A stretch of 64,000 bases of DNA from Conchocele bisecta (GCA_029237695.1 CM055279.1:57361530-57425529), one strand, 5' to 3'; shown: positions 42,372 through 55,389, numbered from the stretch's first letter. Notes: generated by a model not told the origin, from the letters alone. Made by a program: numbers and translations.

Positions 42372-43021
42372 TTATAATGGTGCTGTAACATTTCCTCCGA
42401 CTTTATTTCCAAGTTTTACCCTAAATTTATCCCAATCAGTACACTCAATTTTGGGCATGGTGGCGTGCGCCTTGATTCTTATATCATTTTTTAATTCTTC
42501 ATATCTCCCCATTTCTTCCACCACGGATTCAAACTCTAAATTTGATATTTTCTTATCGGCCAACGCTTTGGACACCATAACGTCGATGCTATTTTTCTTA
42601 GACCTAGCGAGAACGGATATTCTATCATGTTTTCTACTTTTTTTCTCGAGTTTTCCACCCGCGCCCTAATTACCATACAAAGTATTCCAGATAAAACGGT
42701 AATTCCACTCAAAACCCCTGCAAGTGGAACCGTTACAATTGTAGATAGCGTTGCAGCAGTCCCCGCACCACTCATTACAGATAAACTTGCCAGAACCGTA
42801 CTAGATGCTTCAGCCATGTTCGCCGCGCGCTTATATTTGTTAGCGTGTCTTTTTCTATTTGCACATTCTCTAACTAAAATATCCTGCATAGCGACGATAT
42901 TATTCAACCTAAAATCTGAACTTCTTTCGTTAATTGGATACAGTGTTGATGTAGTGGTATTGAGAGTTGGATACAGTGTTGATGGATCGGTATTGACAAT
43001 TGGAAGCGGTGATTCGTTCAT
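42372..43021 (-). pseudogene. conserved membrane protein (gene 1), Polinton-3 copy
   Basis: MNESPLPIVN start at 43021; a short internal repeat (STLYPTLNTTTSTLYPI) near residue 20; the same hydrophobic centre as in the other copies. A one-base loss near 42660 shifts the frame, and the C-terminal frame continues from 42578 to the stop at 42372 (ending GGNVTAPL), giving the only complete C-terminus of the three. Confidence 0.7.
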
Positions 43022-43071
43022 ATTTAAATTTTACAAATTTAGTTCAATATATTAGTATTTACAAAATAAGT

Positions 43072-44699
43072 TCAATTAACAATGAGACAATAGTGGAAGA
43101 ACTCTCTGGGTCACCGATTTTCGTAACAAAGTTAATAACACTACCTTTGGAAAGTCTAATTCGATCATAACCGGAGAACTTCAACCCCCAGTTCTTCCCC
43201 ATCTACTACAATATTTATCGCGACCGTGCCCACAGGTTTACCACTACCATTAACCGAGCAGACCGCCATTTGGATAACTTCACCTGCAGCTGTCATAGTG
43301 TATCCCCCACATTTATTACTCGCTTTGGCACCGAACGAATATTCATAGTGCCCCTCAACCAATGGGCCCTGCTTCTCAGCCCAAACTGTTATGACACGTT
43401 TTGGCGTTTTCATTGTTCGCACTATTCCGGCAAGCGCACTGTTTGCGTTATATGCCTCAGTACGAATCTTATAAGAGGCCTCCTCAAGAGCTTTGGTCGC
43501 GGCTATACGATCATGTTTCAGTTTATCGGAAACTTCGGTTATCTTTCCGTCTAGTTCGGTAAGTGCCGCTTCTCTGCTGAGAGAGTCCTCTAAGCGCAAC
43601 GCATCATAAGCCTCCGTAATGGTCGCCTGGTGGCCTTCTAGGGCTTTTTCAACACCCAACCGGGCCTCTTTTTGAAATTCGGTTATTTTCCCGTCTAGTT
43701 CAGCAACCGCCGCTTCTCTGATGAGAGAGTCCTCTGAGCGCAACGCTTCATAAGCCTTCGCAAGGGCTGCCTGATGGTCTTCTCGGGCTTTCTCAACACC
43801 CGACCGGGCCTCTTTTTGAAATTCGGTTATTTTTCCGTCTAGTTCAGCAACCGCCGCTTCTCTGAGAGAGTCCTCTGAGCGCAACACCCTATAAGCCTCC
43901 ATAAGGTCCGCCTGGTGGTCTTCTCGGGCTTTCTCAATACCCGTTCGGACCCCCTCAACCCCCAACAGGGCCTCTTTTCGAAATTTGGTTATTTTTTCGT
44001 ATAGTTCAGTAAGTGCCGCTTCTCTGTTGAGAGAGTCCTCTGAGAGCAACGCCCCATAAGCCTCCGCAATGGCCTCCTTGTGGTCTTCTCGGACCCCCTC
44101 AACCCCCGACCTGGTCTCTTTCAGAAATTCGGCTATTTTCCCGTCTAGTTCAGTAAGTGTCGCTTCTTTGCTGAGAGAGTCCTCTAAGCGCAACGCATCA
44201 TAAGCCTCCGCAATGGCCTCCGCAAGGTTCACCTGGTGGTCTTCTCGGACTTTATCAATACCCGACCGGGCCTCTTTTCGAAATTCGGTTATTTTTTCCG
44301 TCTAGTTCAACAACCGCCGCTTCTTTGCTGAGAGAGTCCTCTAAGCGCAACACCCTATAAGCCTCCATAAGGTCCGCCTGGTGGTCTTCTCGGGCTTTCT
44401 CAATACCCGATGTGGCCTCTTTTCGAAATTTGGTTATTTTTTCACCTAGTTCGTTTAGTTCCGTATGCGTTTCTTCACGACTTTGTGTATTCACAGCCAG
44501 GGCATATTCTGTAAGTTGTGATAGTAGACTCCTGTGAATATCGTCCGTTGGCCACCGATATAGTTCTATTGATCAAGGCCTTTGTTTTTTGGGTAGTTAA
44601 AAAGTCACCCTCTGTCGGGATGAATCCCCCTTCTGTCGGTTCCAAATTCTTTGAATTTATCACCCAATCGGAAGAACTACCTGGTCCGTATATACTCAT
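43072..44699 (-). pseudogene. fibre-like protein with six-unit coiled-coil shaft
   Basis: MSIYGPGSSS at 44699, a tail shared with the other copies (FLTTQKTKALINRTISVA), then frameshifts near 44550 and 44290. About six 48-aa shaft units follow, and a head beginning YSFGAKASNKCGGY, cut by a small deletion near 43180 (GAGAACTTCAACCCC) that removes part of the last strands. Unit sequences pair one-to-one with specific units in Polinton-2, indicating loss of one unit rather than independent expansion. Confidence 0.68.
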
Positions 44700-44755
44700 A
44701 ATGTTGATAATATATATTACGAACATGCGTTTAATTCTAAATAATTTTCTTAAAA

Positions 44756-45084
44756 TTAATTTGAAATTTCTAGGACGACCGAAATCGGGTAATCGTTCTT
44801 CAACTCTCGCCCTTTATCATCAAGAATAGAAATCTTCAACTGTGGGTGTGGCAAGTCTAAGGTCACAGTCTCGCCATAGAAACAGTCGCTGGCGGGCACA
44901 GTTTTCAATAATGTGCTGGGAGTGCCGTCTACCGTGTTGTACGATGTGTTCACCCGATCCAGGTGCACCCTGAGAGTTTTCGTGAAGGCGAAGTTTACTG
45001 GGGTATCGCCGCGGTGATCACCCACGTGGAAGACAAAGTTTATATCAGACGCGGTACGAAGCCCTTCATACTCGTTGTAAGGGG
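44756..45084 (-). pseudogene. penton-like gene 3, 3' part (split by gypsy element)
   Basis: C-terminal part with LDRVNTSYNTVDGTPSTLL and the end VVLEISN at 44756. The 5' part continues on the far side of the retrotransposon (50061-50490). Target site AAGGGG at 45079-45084. Confidence 0.6.
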
Positions 45085-45349
45085 TGTTACATTATGTCCA
45101 TCAATGTCGTTATGCAACCACTCAGGTTGCAGTGACCAGTCACACTGACCCCTGACCATGCTCCTTGTAGCATGGCACCTGCCAATCACAGCAGCCCCTT
45201 ATCATGCTTATTAAGTCCCGCCCTCCCCATGTTACACATGTACAGAGTCAGTCTAGTAATAGCACTCAGAGAACATAGTACCAATTAAAAGATAGAACAC
45301 AACTAGTCGTTCAATTAATTGTATTCATCCACAATAGTGATAACACAAC
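45085..45349 (+). repeat. gypsy 5' LTR
   Basis: 265 bp, differs from the 3' LTR only at 45114 (G versus A at 49825). Confidence 0.93.
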
Positions 45350-45367
45350 TGGTGTCAGAGTAGAGGG
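45350..45367 (+). other. gypsy primer-binding site
   Basis: TGGTGTCAGAGTAGAGGG directly follows the 5' LTR, the expected position and form of a tRNA primer site in Ty3/gypsy elements. Confidence 0.6.
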
Positions 45368-45461
45368 ATTACCAGTGTGAATTTGAACATTCCTGAATGG
45401 ACATTTAGACAGTTAAATTCCATGCGAGCAGAATTTCAATCATTCACTTTACGTATACAGA

Positions 45462-46431
45462 ATGGATTTAAACGGTGTACCAACTCCATGTATGGACTGG
45501 AATTGTACCAATCTACCTGAAGCGTGGAGAAAATTCCAGCAACACCTTGACCTGATATTCAGAGGTCCATTGAAAGACAAGGGAGACGATGTGAAAATAA
45601 CATACTTGCTGCTCTGGATCGGCGATAAAGGCAGAGACATCTTCGACACATTGTCTTTAATGTGAAGAGCAGAAGACAAACTTGAATGCCGTTTGCGGTG
45701 CCATCAAATTGCACATACAACCTAAGTGCAATCCAATGTTTTCACGTTACAAGTTTAACAATGAAATTCAAGGAGAAAACACAGTGGAACAATTTCTCAC
45801 AAAGTTGAAGCTATTAGCACAGGACTGCAACTATGCTGATCCAGACGAAATGATACGTGACAGAATTGTGTTCGGTATCAAATCGCAGAAAGTGAGAGAG
45901 CGGCTAATCACAGAAGGCGACAAACTCACGTTAGACAAGGCTACTCAGATATGCCAATCAATTGAGTATGCCTAGGAACAATTGCGCACTATGAATCAAC
46001 CAACACCATTAGGTGCCAACACCGACGTCAATGCGGTCCGGACAAGGATGCCACCACGACAGCCACGCAGGTCTCCAGCTCCGACCTATGACAGACAGGC
46101 GCGTAACAAGCCACCAACATGGAAACCCAATGGGAGCCCGCGATGCAGAAACTGTGGCCAAACACACAACAAAGATCAGTGCCCAGCCAGAGGACAACAA
46201 TGCCATTATTGTCAAAAGTGGAACCACTTCGCTAAAATGTGCCTTTCAAAATCTAAAAATGTCAATGATGTTCAAGCCATGGATAATTGTGATCAGGATG
46301 TGTATGATCATAGTGAATTGGATGTGTATTCGGATGTATATGTGGATAGTGTTGAGTCCCGGATTATCAATGGACAGGTATATGCAGAGATACAGGTAGG
46401 CCCTACAAATTGTTTGATAAATTCAAGTTGA
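45462..46431 (+). pseudogene. gypsy gag (capsid/nucleocapsid), broken
   Basis: MDLNGVPTPC start, with WRKFQQHLDL and a VEQFLTKLKLLAQDC capsid-type segment. Stops at 45663 and 45973 interrupt it. Two CCHC zinc knuckles, CRNCGQTHNKDQC and CHYCQKWNHFAKMC, at about 46143-46240 mark the nucleocapsid part, preceded by a basic Arg/Pro region. Confidence 0.85.
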
Positions 46432-49334
46432 CACAGGCGCTCAAGTCAACATCCTTCCCTACTCTGTATTTCAGAAACTGAACATCAAAGCTCCACTTCA
46501 AAAATCCAACACACAGCTATCCGCATACAATGGTAACTCACTTGACTTGTTAGGGTGCATCAAACTTCCCTGCCTACATCCACGGTCTGGTCAAACGCAC
46601 AATATGTCGAGTTTCATGTAGTTGATACAAAGTCACCTCCACTATTTGGCTTACAGTCAAGCATGCATTTCAAACTACTCAAACTCACATACTCAGTAGA
46701 AACTGGCAATTCACCCACATTCTACACAAAACAATCTGTTCTACATGACCACTCTGAGGTATTTCAAGGTATTGGTCTCTTCCCAGGGGAGTGCACGATT
46801 CACTTAGAACCCAATTCAACACCTGTTATCCACCCACCAAGAAAAGTCCCTGTTGCGCTACACGATAGATGCAAGTCAGAACTGAGTCGCATGAAAAAGT
46901 TAGGTGTCATTGCTAAGGTAAATGAACCGACTGAGTGGGTAAATTCTATGGTCATTGTGCAGAAAAAAGAAGGAAAGCTCAGAATTTGTCTCGACCCGAA
47001 AGACTTGAACAAACGCATTCAACGTCCACACTACCCTATGAGGACTCTCGATGACATACTTCCGCAGCTCGCAGGTGCTAAATACTTCACAAAACTTGAT
47101 GCACGGTCTGGCTACTGGTCTATTAAGCTGTCTGAACAATCATCGTTCCTCACAACATTCAATACCATGTTCGGATCGGTACAGGTATCTGAGGCTTCCG
47201 TTCGGTTTGCGTTCATCGGTGTGAGTTTCAACGGAAAATTGATGAATGCTTTGAAGGTCTCACAGGTGTTGTATCAATTGTTGACGACATCTTGGTTTTC
47301 TGTAAGACTCGGGAAGAGCATGACAACAATCTCCAGGCTGTTTTGCAACGCTCATTGGAAAATGGTGTTCGCTTGAATGAGGATAAACTCGAAGTTGGTG
47401 TCTCTGAGGTGACATATTTTCGGTCATGTGTTGTCGGCAGAAGGGTTAAAACCTGATCCTGCGAAGGTTTTCAGCTGTTAAGGACATGTTGCCCCCACCC
47501 CCTACCAGCAAGGCCGAATTGGAGACCATTCTTGGTATGGTCACATATCTGTCCAGATTTGCCCCAAATGTATCTGAGATTACCACTCCATTGCGCAAGG
47601 TATTGGCGAAAGATGTTGACTTTTCATGGGATAAACCACAAATTGACGCATTTCTCAAGGTCAAGGAGATACTTACACAACACCCAGGTCCCGTGCTATC
47701 CTATTATGACCCACATGAGCCACTGACCCTGCAAGTGGATGCGAGTAAGTTTGGATTGGGTGCAATAATCATGCAAAATGGAAAGCCCATTGCCTATGCA
47801 TCCAAATCGTTGACCCCTACTGAAACAAATTATGCCCAGATTGAAAAGGAAATGTTTGGAATTGTATTTGGCTGCAAACGCTTCCATCACTATGTGTACG
47901 GCCGTAGAGTTCATGTCCAAACCGATCACCTGCCATTGGTCTCAATCCTAAAGAAATCCATTCATGTCGCCCCAGCCCGTTTGCAACGAATGATGCTTCA
48001 ATTGCAACGATATGACATTGACGTCACACATGTACCTGGCAAACAAATACCTGTTGCCGACACTCTGTCTCGTAAGTCACTCAGTGATACCTTCCCTGAA
48101 CTTTCTGAAGGTATGGACATTCAGGTCAACATGGTCATGGTCCAGCCTACCTGTTAGTGACAGAAAACTTGAAGAGATAAGGTCACACACTGAGCTAGAT
48201 GAAAATCTATGTATTCTCAAACAAGTCATTCTTAATGGTTGGCCAGAAACCAGGGGCAAGTGTTCACCTCACATACTTGATTACTGGACATATAGGGATG
48301 AGTTATCATTCGTAGATGGTCTGATCATGAAAGGTCAGAAAATTGTCATGCCCAAAACATTAAGGTCGAAGATGCTCGAAGTTGTCCATACTGGTCACAT
48401 GGGCACAGAAAAAATGTTTAAAACGAGCCCGTGACGTTATGTATTGGCCGCGAATTTCTGTCGATATTACCAAATGGTGTTCAATTGTAAAATTTGCTTA
48501 GAGCACAGGAACTGTAACCAAGGAACCCCTTATTTCCCATGACGCGCCCATTACCCCTGCAAACTGTGACCACAGATCTATTTACTTGGGACAACAAGAA
48601 CTATCTGGTTGTTGTGGACTACTACAGTCGTTTCTTTGAAGTCAAGGAACTTCCGAGTCTAAAAAGCAGTGCTGTGATCAACCGAATGAAGGGTATATTT
48701 TGCCCGTTTTGGAATTTCTGAGAAGGTCCTGTCCGATAACGGCCCTTGTTACACATCTCAGGAATTTGCCAACTTTGCGAAAGAATGGGATTTCCATCAC
48801 GTGACCACCAGCCCCATATCATCATAAGTCCAATGGTCTAGCAGAGAAATATGTCCAAATATGCAAACGCATCTTGACAAAGGCTAAGACCGATGGCAGG
48901 ACCCACTAATCAGCATTCTCGAGTACAGAGTTACCCCTCTTGACATCGGTTATTCTCCATCCCAGCTTCTCATGAGCCGACAGGTAAGATCAGTCCTACC
49001 AGTATCCCAAACCAGCCTAGTTCCTCAGGCAATATCCCCTAGCGTAGTTCAGGAGAAAATCCGCTCTAAGAAACAGAAGGTGAAATCTCACTATGACCAG
49101 ACTGCTAAGACACAAATTCCCCTGAATTTTGGTGATTCAGCACACATACAACAACATGACAAAACATGGAAACCAGCTGTAGTGACCGCGAAGCACAATA
49201 GCAGGTCATACACTGTTCGTACCCCAGCTGGTTCAGTGTACACCCGCAATAGGCAACACTTACTCAAATCAAAACAGCACACAGCAGACATTGATGCACC
49301 AGATTTTGAAATACAGAGTGCCCTGAAAATGTAG
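46428..49334 (+). pseudogene. gypsy pol (protease, RT, RNase H, integrase), broken
   Basis: Protease VDTGAQVNILP at 46428, out of frame with gag. RT from about 46800 (LRICLDPKDLNK, TKLDARSGYW) with frameshifts in the palm; VDDIL near 47283. RNase H with VDASKFGLGA near 47730 and TDHLPL near 47925. Integrase with an H2C2 region (VHTGHMGTEKM, about 48380), first Asp in TDLFTWDNKNYLVVVDYYSRF (about 48570), second in SDNGPC (about 48735), and LAEKY containing the Glu (about 48840). At least eight frame breaks. Confidence 0.85.
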
Positions 49335-49795
49335 AACCTCACGAAGAAGCCCAAATCTCAGAGCAGGCTCCACCTCGTATCTCTGCAAAACCCACCGTTG
49401 ATAATCAGGAACACAACTCTGATATGTACATAAAACTTAGGTCTGGAAGGCTGGTTAAGCCAAACAAATAACCCTTGTTTTATAGCTGTAGTAATTAATC
49501 TGTGCTAAAGACTAATGGGTCAAGTATCTGAACAAGACTCCATGGAACTATTGTGTTGCAGGAAATGTACTGACCACATTGTGGCATTAAGGACAGTAGA
49601 CATTGATTCATTAGGTGGTCAGCAAGTAATAAACAATTTGACATGCTATTAAACTGTCATCTTATCAGAAAGCAACACATAAAGGATTTCAGTAATTATT
49701 TGTTTATGAACCTTAAACTTAAATAAACACCAGTGCTAATTTCAATTTGAAAGCCATAAGTTTGTTGTTGTTTTGCTTTCTGTTAAGAAGGGAGA

Positions 49796-50060
49796 TGTTA
49801 CATTATGTCCATCAATGTCGTTATACAACCACTCAGGTTGCAGTGACCAGTCACACTGACCCCTGACCATGCTCCTTGTAGCATGGCACCTGCCAATCAC
49901 AGCAGCCCCTTATCATGCTTATTAAGTCCCGCCCTCCCCATGTTACACATGTACAGAGTCAGTCTAGTAATAGCACTCAGAGAACATAGTACCAATTAAA
50001 AGATAGAACACAACTAGTCGTTCAATTAATTGTATTCATCCACAATAGTGATAACACAAC
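49796..50060 (+). repeat. gypsy 3' LTR
   Basis: Same 265 bp as the 5' LTR with one difference, preceded by the polypurine tract AAGAAGGGAGA (49785-49795). Confidence 0.93.
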
Positions 50061-50490
50061 AAGGGGGTGCAAATTTAAATCCTAACATTGAGGCCAACCT
50101 CGGAGTGATCTCTAATTTTTTATCAGCGGACAATGTCGCAAGCCCCGTGGCTTTTGAGACTGCGAGAGTGCCACTACCAGGCATATTCCTTGCGATTAAA
50201 GCTTGGACATCTCCGAAACCCCAAAGGCCAGGAAGTAATGCGGCACTTGATTCCCGAAGGCGTCTCTCTACTTCTGCAGGACTATCGGCGGTCTCTAGAT
50301 CTATACCATCTCCGGAATAGATAACCTCTGGCCGTTCTATTTCGGAGATATACTTGTGCATTTCAATGTTTTTCCACCCAACCGTGAAGGTGATTGATCT
50401 GAGGCCCACCCGGCGTTTTCCGCAGCAGTTGTCTATTAATTTTTGAAGTTCACAACTCCCTTTTTGAACATTAGTGATAGTAGCAAACAT
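50061..50490 (-). pseudogene. penton-like gene 3, 5' part (split by gypsy element)
   Basis: Open from MFATITNVQKGSCELQKL at 50490 through GLRSITFTVGW and LPGLWGFGDVQAL to LGFKF, where the LTR begins. This is the best-preserved N-terminus of the family in the window: the cysteine pair CCGKR shows that the Polinton-1 stop is a mutation. Confidence 0.6.
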
Positions 50491-50504
50491 AATAATATCT
50501 TTCA

Positions 50505-51987
50505 ATGGATACCAAAGCATTTAGCTTTAACTCTAATGCAAAGTACGCGGTCGGAGGTAAATACACGCAAAAAGACGTTGTTAACCGCCTTGTACATCCA
50601 ACTGTAACGGTTAGACCGGACAGCGGCTTTGCCACCAACTTCCCCGACATCTTTGAATAATATAGGCTGCCCAAGATTACTACGATGGAGGCGGTAAACG
50701 GGTGGAAAGCAACACCGATGCAGTTTTGGCAGAACCAAATAAATTTCGCTGTATGGTGCGCAACAGCCGGGTGTGGAGTTTCACATAAAGACCATCTGAC
50801 ATCCAAGAATGTCATGCTCCGAAGTGTCTACAACTTTCACGCATATTATACTATTAGGAGGATTCTCAAAGAACTAGGTATTTCACTACCTCAAGAAGAC
50901 CCCTGGGATCCCATTTCCAACGCATACGACCGTATGGCGTTTGAAAGACTGTGTAACGAATTTAACATTTCAAAAGACGCGGACTGGAGACAGAAAGCAT
51001 TTCCTACCAGCACCGGCCTCGGGGACGTTCTCATTCAGGGCCAGTCCGGGAATTGGACGCAGACTGATTTTAGACACGATCACTCCGGCGACCACATCGT
51101 CAGTCGGAACGCCGGGAATTTTGACCCCGCGACGATGACATTCGGGCCGGAAGTGTCTGGAGGTCGGCACTGTGGCGTGTTTTCATGTAAAATGTTACCT
51201 CCGAAACGGGCTCACGTCGATTACATACAGCAGGCTGCTGAGGTTCAGGACGCGTGGGGTACATTTATGTTAGATACAGGTCTAGGGTTCACCGCAGGCC
51301 GGGGTTACTCTCGCGTCAACGACTCCATTCGCACGTACGTCTGGGCCATCCTCGGCGCACAGAAGCAAACTCGCAGTTCTATACTGGGCACGGGAACAGC
51401 GTTTGATGCACAAAAACAATTCTTGGCACTTGTAGAGGATGCCATCTCAGCTAGGGTGGACCTGGAGAAGGCGATCCAGAATTATCAAGACGTTTTGCAG
51501 AATGCCAGCACCCCAGTAGACTATAGTATTTGGAATAGGTCTTTATATGGCGCCGAGCAATATGATACTACGAGACGACCCGGTTGACGGTTACAATAAT
51601 CAGATCGTAATCGCCACCGCCAACCAATCAAAAAATAAAAAATCGGCCACAACGGTAACGTGAACACGGATATGATCAAGCGCACCCCCAACATGATCGG
51701 GCGCGGAGTTGTAAATTCAAATAAATTTGAAAAAGATTTCATAAAAACCCCCAATTCACAATTGGCCACAACCACCCCACTCAAGTTCATTTGAACCCGT
51801 TGTTTCACCCACACCCCCAATTCACGAATTGAGTTCCCCCAATTCAATCGTCAACAAACCAATCGCGATTGGAGAAACACCAATCAATCGCAAATTGGGT
51901 GAAATTGGAAGCACAACACACGAGGAGGAGAAATTAGGGCTCGTCGTCGCCCTCGTGGCAATAGGACTACTCGCGCTTTGGTTGTAG
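50505..51987 (+). pseudogene. conserved gene 4, Polinton-3 copy
   Basis: Start MDTKAFSFNSNAKYAVGG. TAA at about 50658-50660 (AAA in Polinton-2) and a one-base gain near 51525 break it; the open middle part 50685-51587 is about 95% alike to Polinton-2. The C-terminal linker (51700-51900) is riddled with palindromes: CCAATTCACAATTGG (51750-51765), CCAATTCACGAATTG (51816-51830) and CCAATCGCGATTGG (51859-51872). Confidence 0.72.
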
Positions 51988-53284
51988 GAACTTCCAATCT
52001 CGATTGGTGGCAGAGAATTGTAGGAGACCGGCGATTGCCGCGATTAAAGCCCAAGTATTATTGGCGAGCCATCCGACCGTTTTTGATAATATAGATAACA
52101 AGTAAGAAACGATACTTCCGATCAGTCCAGGTAGCTGCCTTCCCAGCTAATTTAGCTAGAAGATTGGCGAGGGCTTTTAGTTGTTTTTTTACCCACTCCT
52201 TGGCTCCATCGGATGGCGCGGGTGCTGGCGCGGGTGCTGGTGGTGGCGCGGGTGGTGGCGCCGCACCACCAGTGAAAGCTAGAACTATGGTTGATATAGT
52301 CATGCCGATAGCAACGAGGATGCTTGCTATCGTGACACCCTGCTCTCTGAACAGAGTGCGAAGACGCTCACCGAGTGTCGTGTCCTCGTGCAGAACCCTC
52401 GATATTGTTTCGCGGATCCGACTTATTTGTGTGCGGAGAGCCTCACGGTTAGCCGAGGCGGCCTCCAAGCGAGCTTCTCTTTCGTCCCGCAAAGACCGCA
52501 GTCGTTCGGCGTTCCGCTCGGTAGATTCTCTATCGTCACCGGCTTCCTCCAGTTTTCTTTCTTCTAGCGCGATATGTTCATCCAGCGCCGTGAGTTTGGA
52601 GAGGTTAAGGACCAGTTCGCCCCGGACCGTTTGTAGAGCCTTATCGAGTCCACGGAGTTCGCGAAGAGGTAACGGTGGGTCATCGTTGAGTATTTCCCCC
52701 AATTGTGATTGGATGCTGAACGTGGTCTCCATCGTGTTAATAGCGTCGGTGGCTACTTGAGGGACCTCGCTGAGCTCGACCGTTTCTATCGCGGTGGCCG
52801 TCTTCGCCATTGTTTTATCGGTGTCCTGTAGGGCCTCTACAGCGCGGGTCGGCATAATTGTTTTACCACGAGTCCAATCTGGAAATCCTAGTTCGTTTCT
52901 TATGATTTCACCACCGCCCCGGTTTCCTGCAATGGTGTTTAGCGATAGGGGTTTACCGGTATTCATGTTGATGATCGGGATATTTGATGATTTTAGTCGC
53001 AATCTACCGTTCAGATCCAATTCGAATTTGGAGTAGTCGCGACCGACAGACGGGACCAGACCTTTTTCTATCAAACTGTTGTAGTAGTCGTTTACAGCTC
53101 CCTCGAGTAATTCCCGACTTTGACCAACGCTGCTGGTAGCGCCACCTATTTCCTCCAATTCACTAATTGGAGGGGGTGTTTTGTCGAAGGTTGTGATGGA
53201 ATCCTCGAAGTTATCATCATCATCATAATCATCGACGTAATCGTCTCTGCCGATTTCATCCATGTCAGCATCGTAATCAGCCAT
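51968..53284 (-). pseudogene. acidic/amphipathic membrane protein (gene 5), Polinton-3 copy
   Basis: MADYDADMDEIGRDD start at 53284, same architecture as Polinton-1 with the long helical middle. A frameshift near 52135 ruins the C-terminal helices, which remain readable out of frame to 51968. Three palindromes lie within it: 53152-53173 (encoding PPPISELEE), 52696-52712 (IQSQLGE) and 51994-52007 (NRDW), the last adding exactly 12 nt relative to both other copies. Confidence 0.7.
51994..52007. repeat. palindrome inserted in-frame in gene 5
   Basis: CCAATCTCGATTGG lies within a segment that is 39 nt here and 27 nt in both Polinton-1 and Polinton-2 (between AGGAACT and GTAGG). On the coding strand it adds Thr-Asn-Arg-Asp-Trp in place of Arg in the conserved A-R-E-F-L tail. 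Confidence 0.85.
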
Positions 53285-53378
53285 CTTTAATAATTTGTTT
53301 ACAAAATTAATTATGTATTAAAGACAAAACCATACGGGTTTAATAGTTTCAATAATTTTGAAGAAAAAAAAATTAATT

Positions 53379-54677
53379 ATGTCTTCCGAGTCAATACGGT
53401 CGCAAACTCAATCCATACCGCAGACTGCGTGAGCCCCTCGTGGCAAAAGGCGTGAGACAGAGTGTCGTTATTACGAACAACCCATCGACGATCGACCAGA
53501 ACCAGCAGCTCTTAGTCCGCTTCCCCAACCTCGGAACTCACGACGTCATTGTGCCGGGTACTGTTCGCCTCGCTTTCACTATTTCGCTAACGTCGACGGA
53601 CGAGGACCGAACCGTCGTTCAGAACCTGGGTCGCGCCATAGTCAAGAAGACTATGATAAAGATTTCTGGTAATGAGGTGATGTCGATCGATGACAGCGAC
53701 GTCTACCATTGCTATCAGGACCTGTGGAAGACGGCACAAGAGCGCGAAAACGCTGTCTATCAGGGTATTGACACCAGCAAAAATAAGAACGTAACCAAAC
53801 TTAGAATCGGGCTGCTAACAAGGTAGATAACAACGCGAGTGACAATGCGGTCGTCGCGCTTACGGCAACCACTTCTACATCCCGCTCGACTTTGAGTTGC
53901 TGGAGAGCCACATGCCCTACTATCAGAGTGCTTTGGCTGACCGCCTCGAATACGAACTAACGTTCAACGACTACGGCCGAGTTCTCATAGCCAGCGACAT
54001 GTTATCGACGTATACGATCGACAATGTTTCGCTGGAGTACGACATGGTCACGATGCCCGAACTCGCGCGATTGATCAAAGAACCCAGTACGCCGGGCGCG
54101 TTGCCATACTTTACGACCGAGTTCTTCGCCATTGCAAGATGACGAAAGACAAAGGCGACACATTGTGGAATATTAATGTCAACGTACCCGCCCGCTCGAT
54201 GAAAGGTATACTGATGCTGTTTGAGGATGCTCGGTTCGCGTTCGGTGCTAGAAAAACCGACAAATTCTATAACCCCAAAATCACGAAGGTAGAGGTGACG
54301 ATCGAGGGAGTCCCCAATCAACTCTACAGCGCGGGTCTTCGCGCGCACCAGCAGTGGGATGAAGTAAGAAAGCATTTGCTGCCGCCGGCTCTAAGCGCTC
54401 TCCGGAGGTTGCAGCAGTTGCCAAAGACCTGCATCTCTCGGCCGTCTCCCTCGCGGAGTTCCTGAATACCAAATATGCGTTATGGCTAGACATGCGAGCC
54501 AGCGACGACGACCAAATACACGGCAGCGGACGCCAAGTTGAGAACGCTAGCGAGGGTGTGACGATCCAGATAACCAAAGAGGCGGACGGAGCCGGGCCAT
54601 TGAACGTGTACTTATATATAATTACAGACGCACAACTCAACATCGAAGATGGTCGATACGTCTCAGCACTCTACTAA
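53379..54677 (+). pseudogene. major capsid protein, Polinton-3 copy
   Basis: ATG at 53379 followed by a one-base gain (TCTTCCGAG) that shifts the frame at once; open from 53440 for 128 codons; a further break near 53812 (GGGCTGCTAAC); open 53897-54142 and 54139-54465; a last part 54492-54677 ending VSALY. Of the three copies it best preserves the centre (around LARLIKEPS) and the C-terminus. Confidence 0.75.
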
Positions 54678-55389
54678 ATCTAACGATTTATTAATAAAAA
54701 AATCATCTAACGATTTATTAATTAATAAATTTGATAATTCTAAAGAATTAATTAATAATTCTAAAGAATTAATTAGCAATCAATACCAATTCACGATTGG
54801 AGATGCCCACTCTGCCATAATATGTGGGCAGACAGGATGTGGAAAAACGGTTTTCATCCTAGACTTGCTCGAGGGCTCCTACCGCGATGCCTTTCGTCAT
54901 ATTGTGATCCTGTGTCCCACTGTGCGGCACAACGATACTTATCAGCGGCGCCCGTGGATATGGACCGACCCTGAGGTATACGTTATTGACCCCGGTGATA
55001 GGCTTCACGATTGGCTGCGTGGTTTATACCAAAAATTCCAGGGTGAGCCCACCCTATACGTGATTGATGATTGCTCAGCCAAGGCGGCGATGACCAAAAA
55101 GAAGGACATGCTCTCCGAGCTCGCATTTTCTGGCCGCCATGCTAGGCAAAGCGTATGGATATCCACTCAAAAGTACAACGCCGTCCTCAAGGATCTGCGC
55201 GAGCAAATGAAATGGGTCGCCCTCTTTCACTGCAAGGATCGAGACTCATTCGATGACTGTCTTTGAGAGAATGACGTTATCCCAACGCGCGAGGAGCGCC
55301 TGGAGGTTCGACAGATGCTTTCGGAAACTAAGCACGCCAAGCTTTTGCTAAAGACTGATCAACCAACTGCTTACGAAGTTATCAATTAA
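54649..55389 (+). pseudogene. FtsK/HerA-like DNA packaging ATPase, Polinton-3 copy
   Basis: Open for 205 codons with Walker A GQTGCGKT and Walker B LYVIDDCSA, then TGA at 55264-55266 where Polinton-2 has CGA; the remaining 40 codons to TAA 55387-55389 are otherwise in frame. The N-terminus is lengthened by SNDLLIN and NSKELIN repeats, encoded by duplicated AT-rich palindromic DNA (54700-54780). Overlaps the capsid gene end by 29 nt. Confidence 0.87.

Larger units (their letters stand above)
45085..50060 (+). mobile_element. Ty3/gypsy LTR retrotransposon (SURL/mag-like), single insertion
   Basis: Two 265-bp LTRs (TGTTACATTATG ... GATAACACAAC) with one difference, flanked by AAGGGG on both sides (45079-45084 and 50061-50066; 5 or 6 bp depending on how the LTR end is set). 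A primer-binding site starts TGGTGTCAGAG at 45350, and a purine tract AAGAAGGGAGA precedes the 3' LTR. Order: gag with two zinc knuckles, protease, RT, RNase H, integrase. The coding region is broken many times. Confidence 0.93.
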
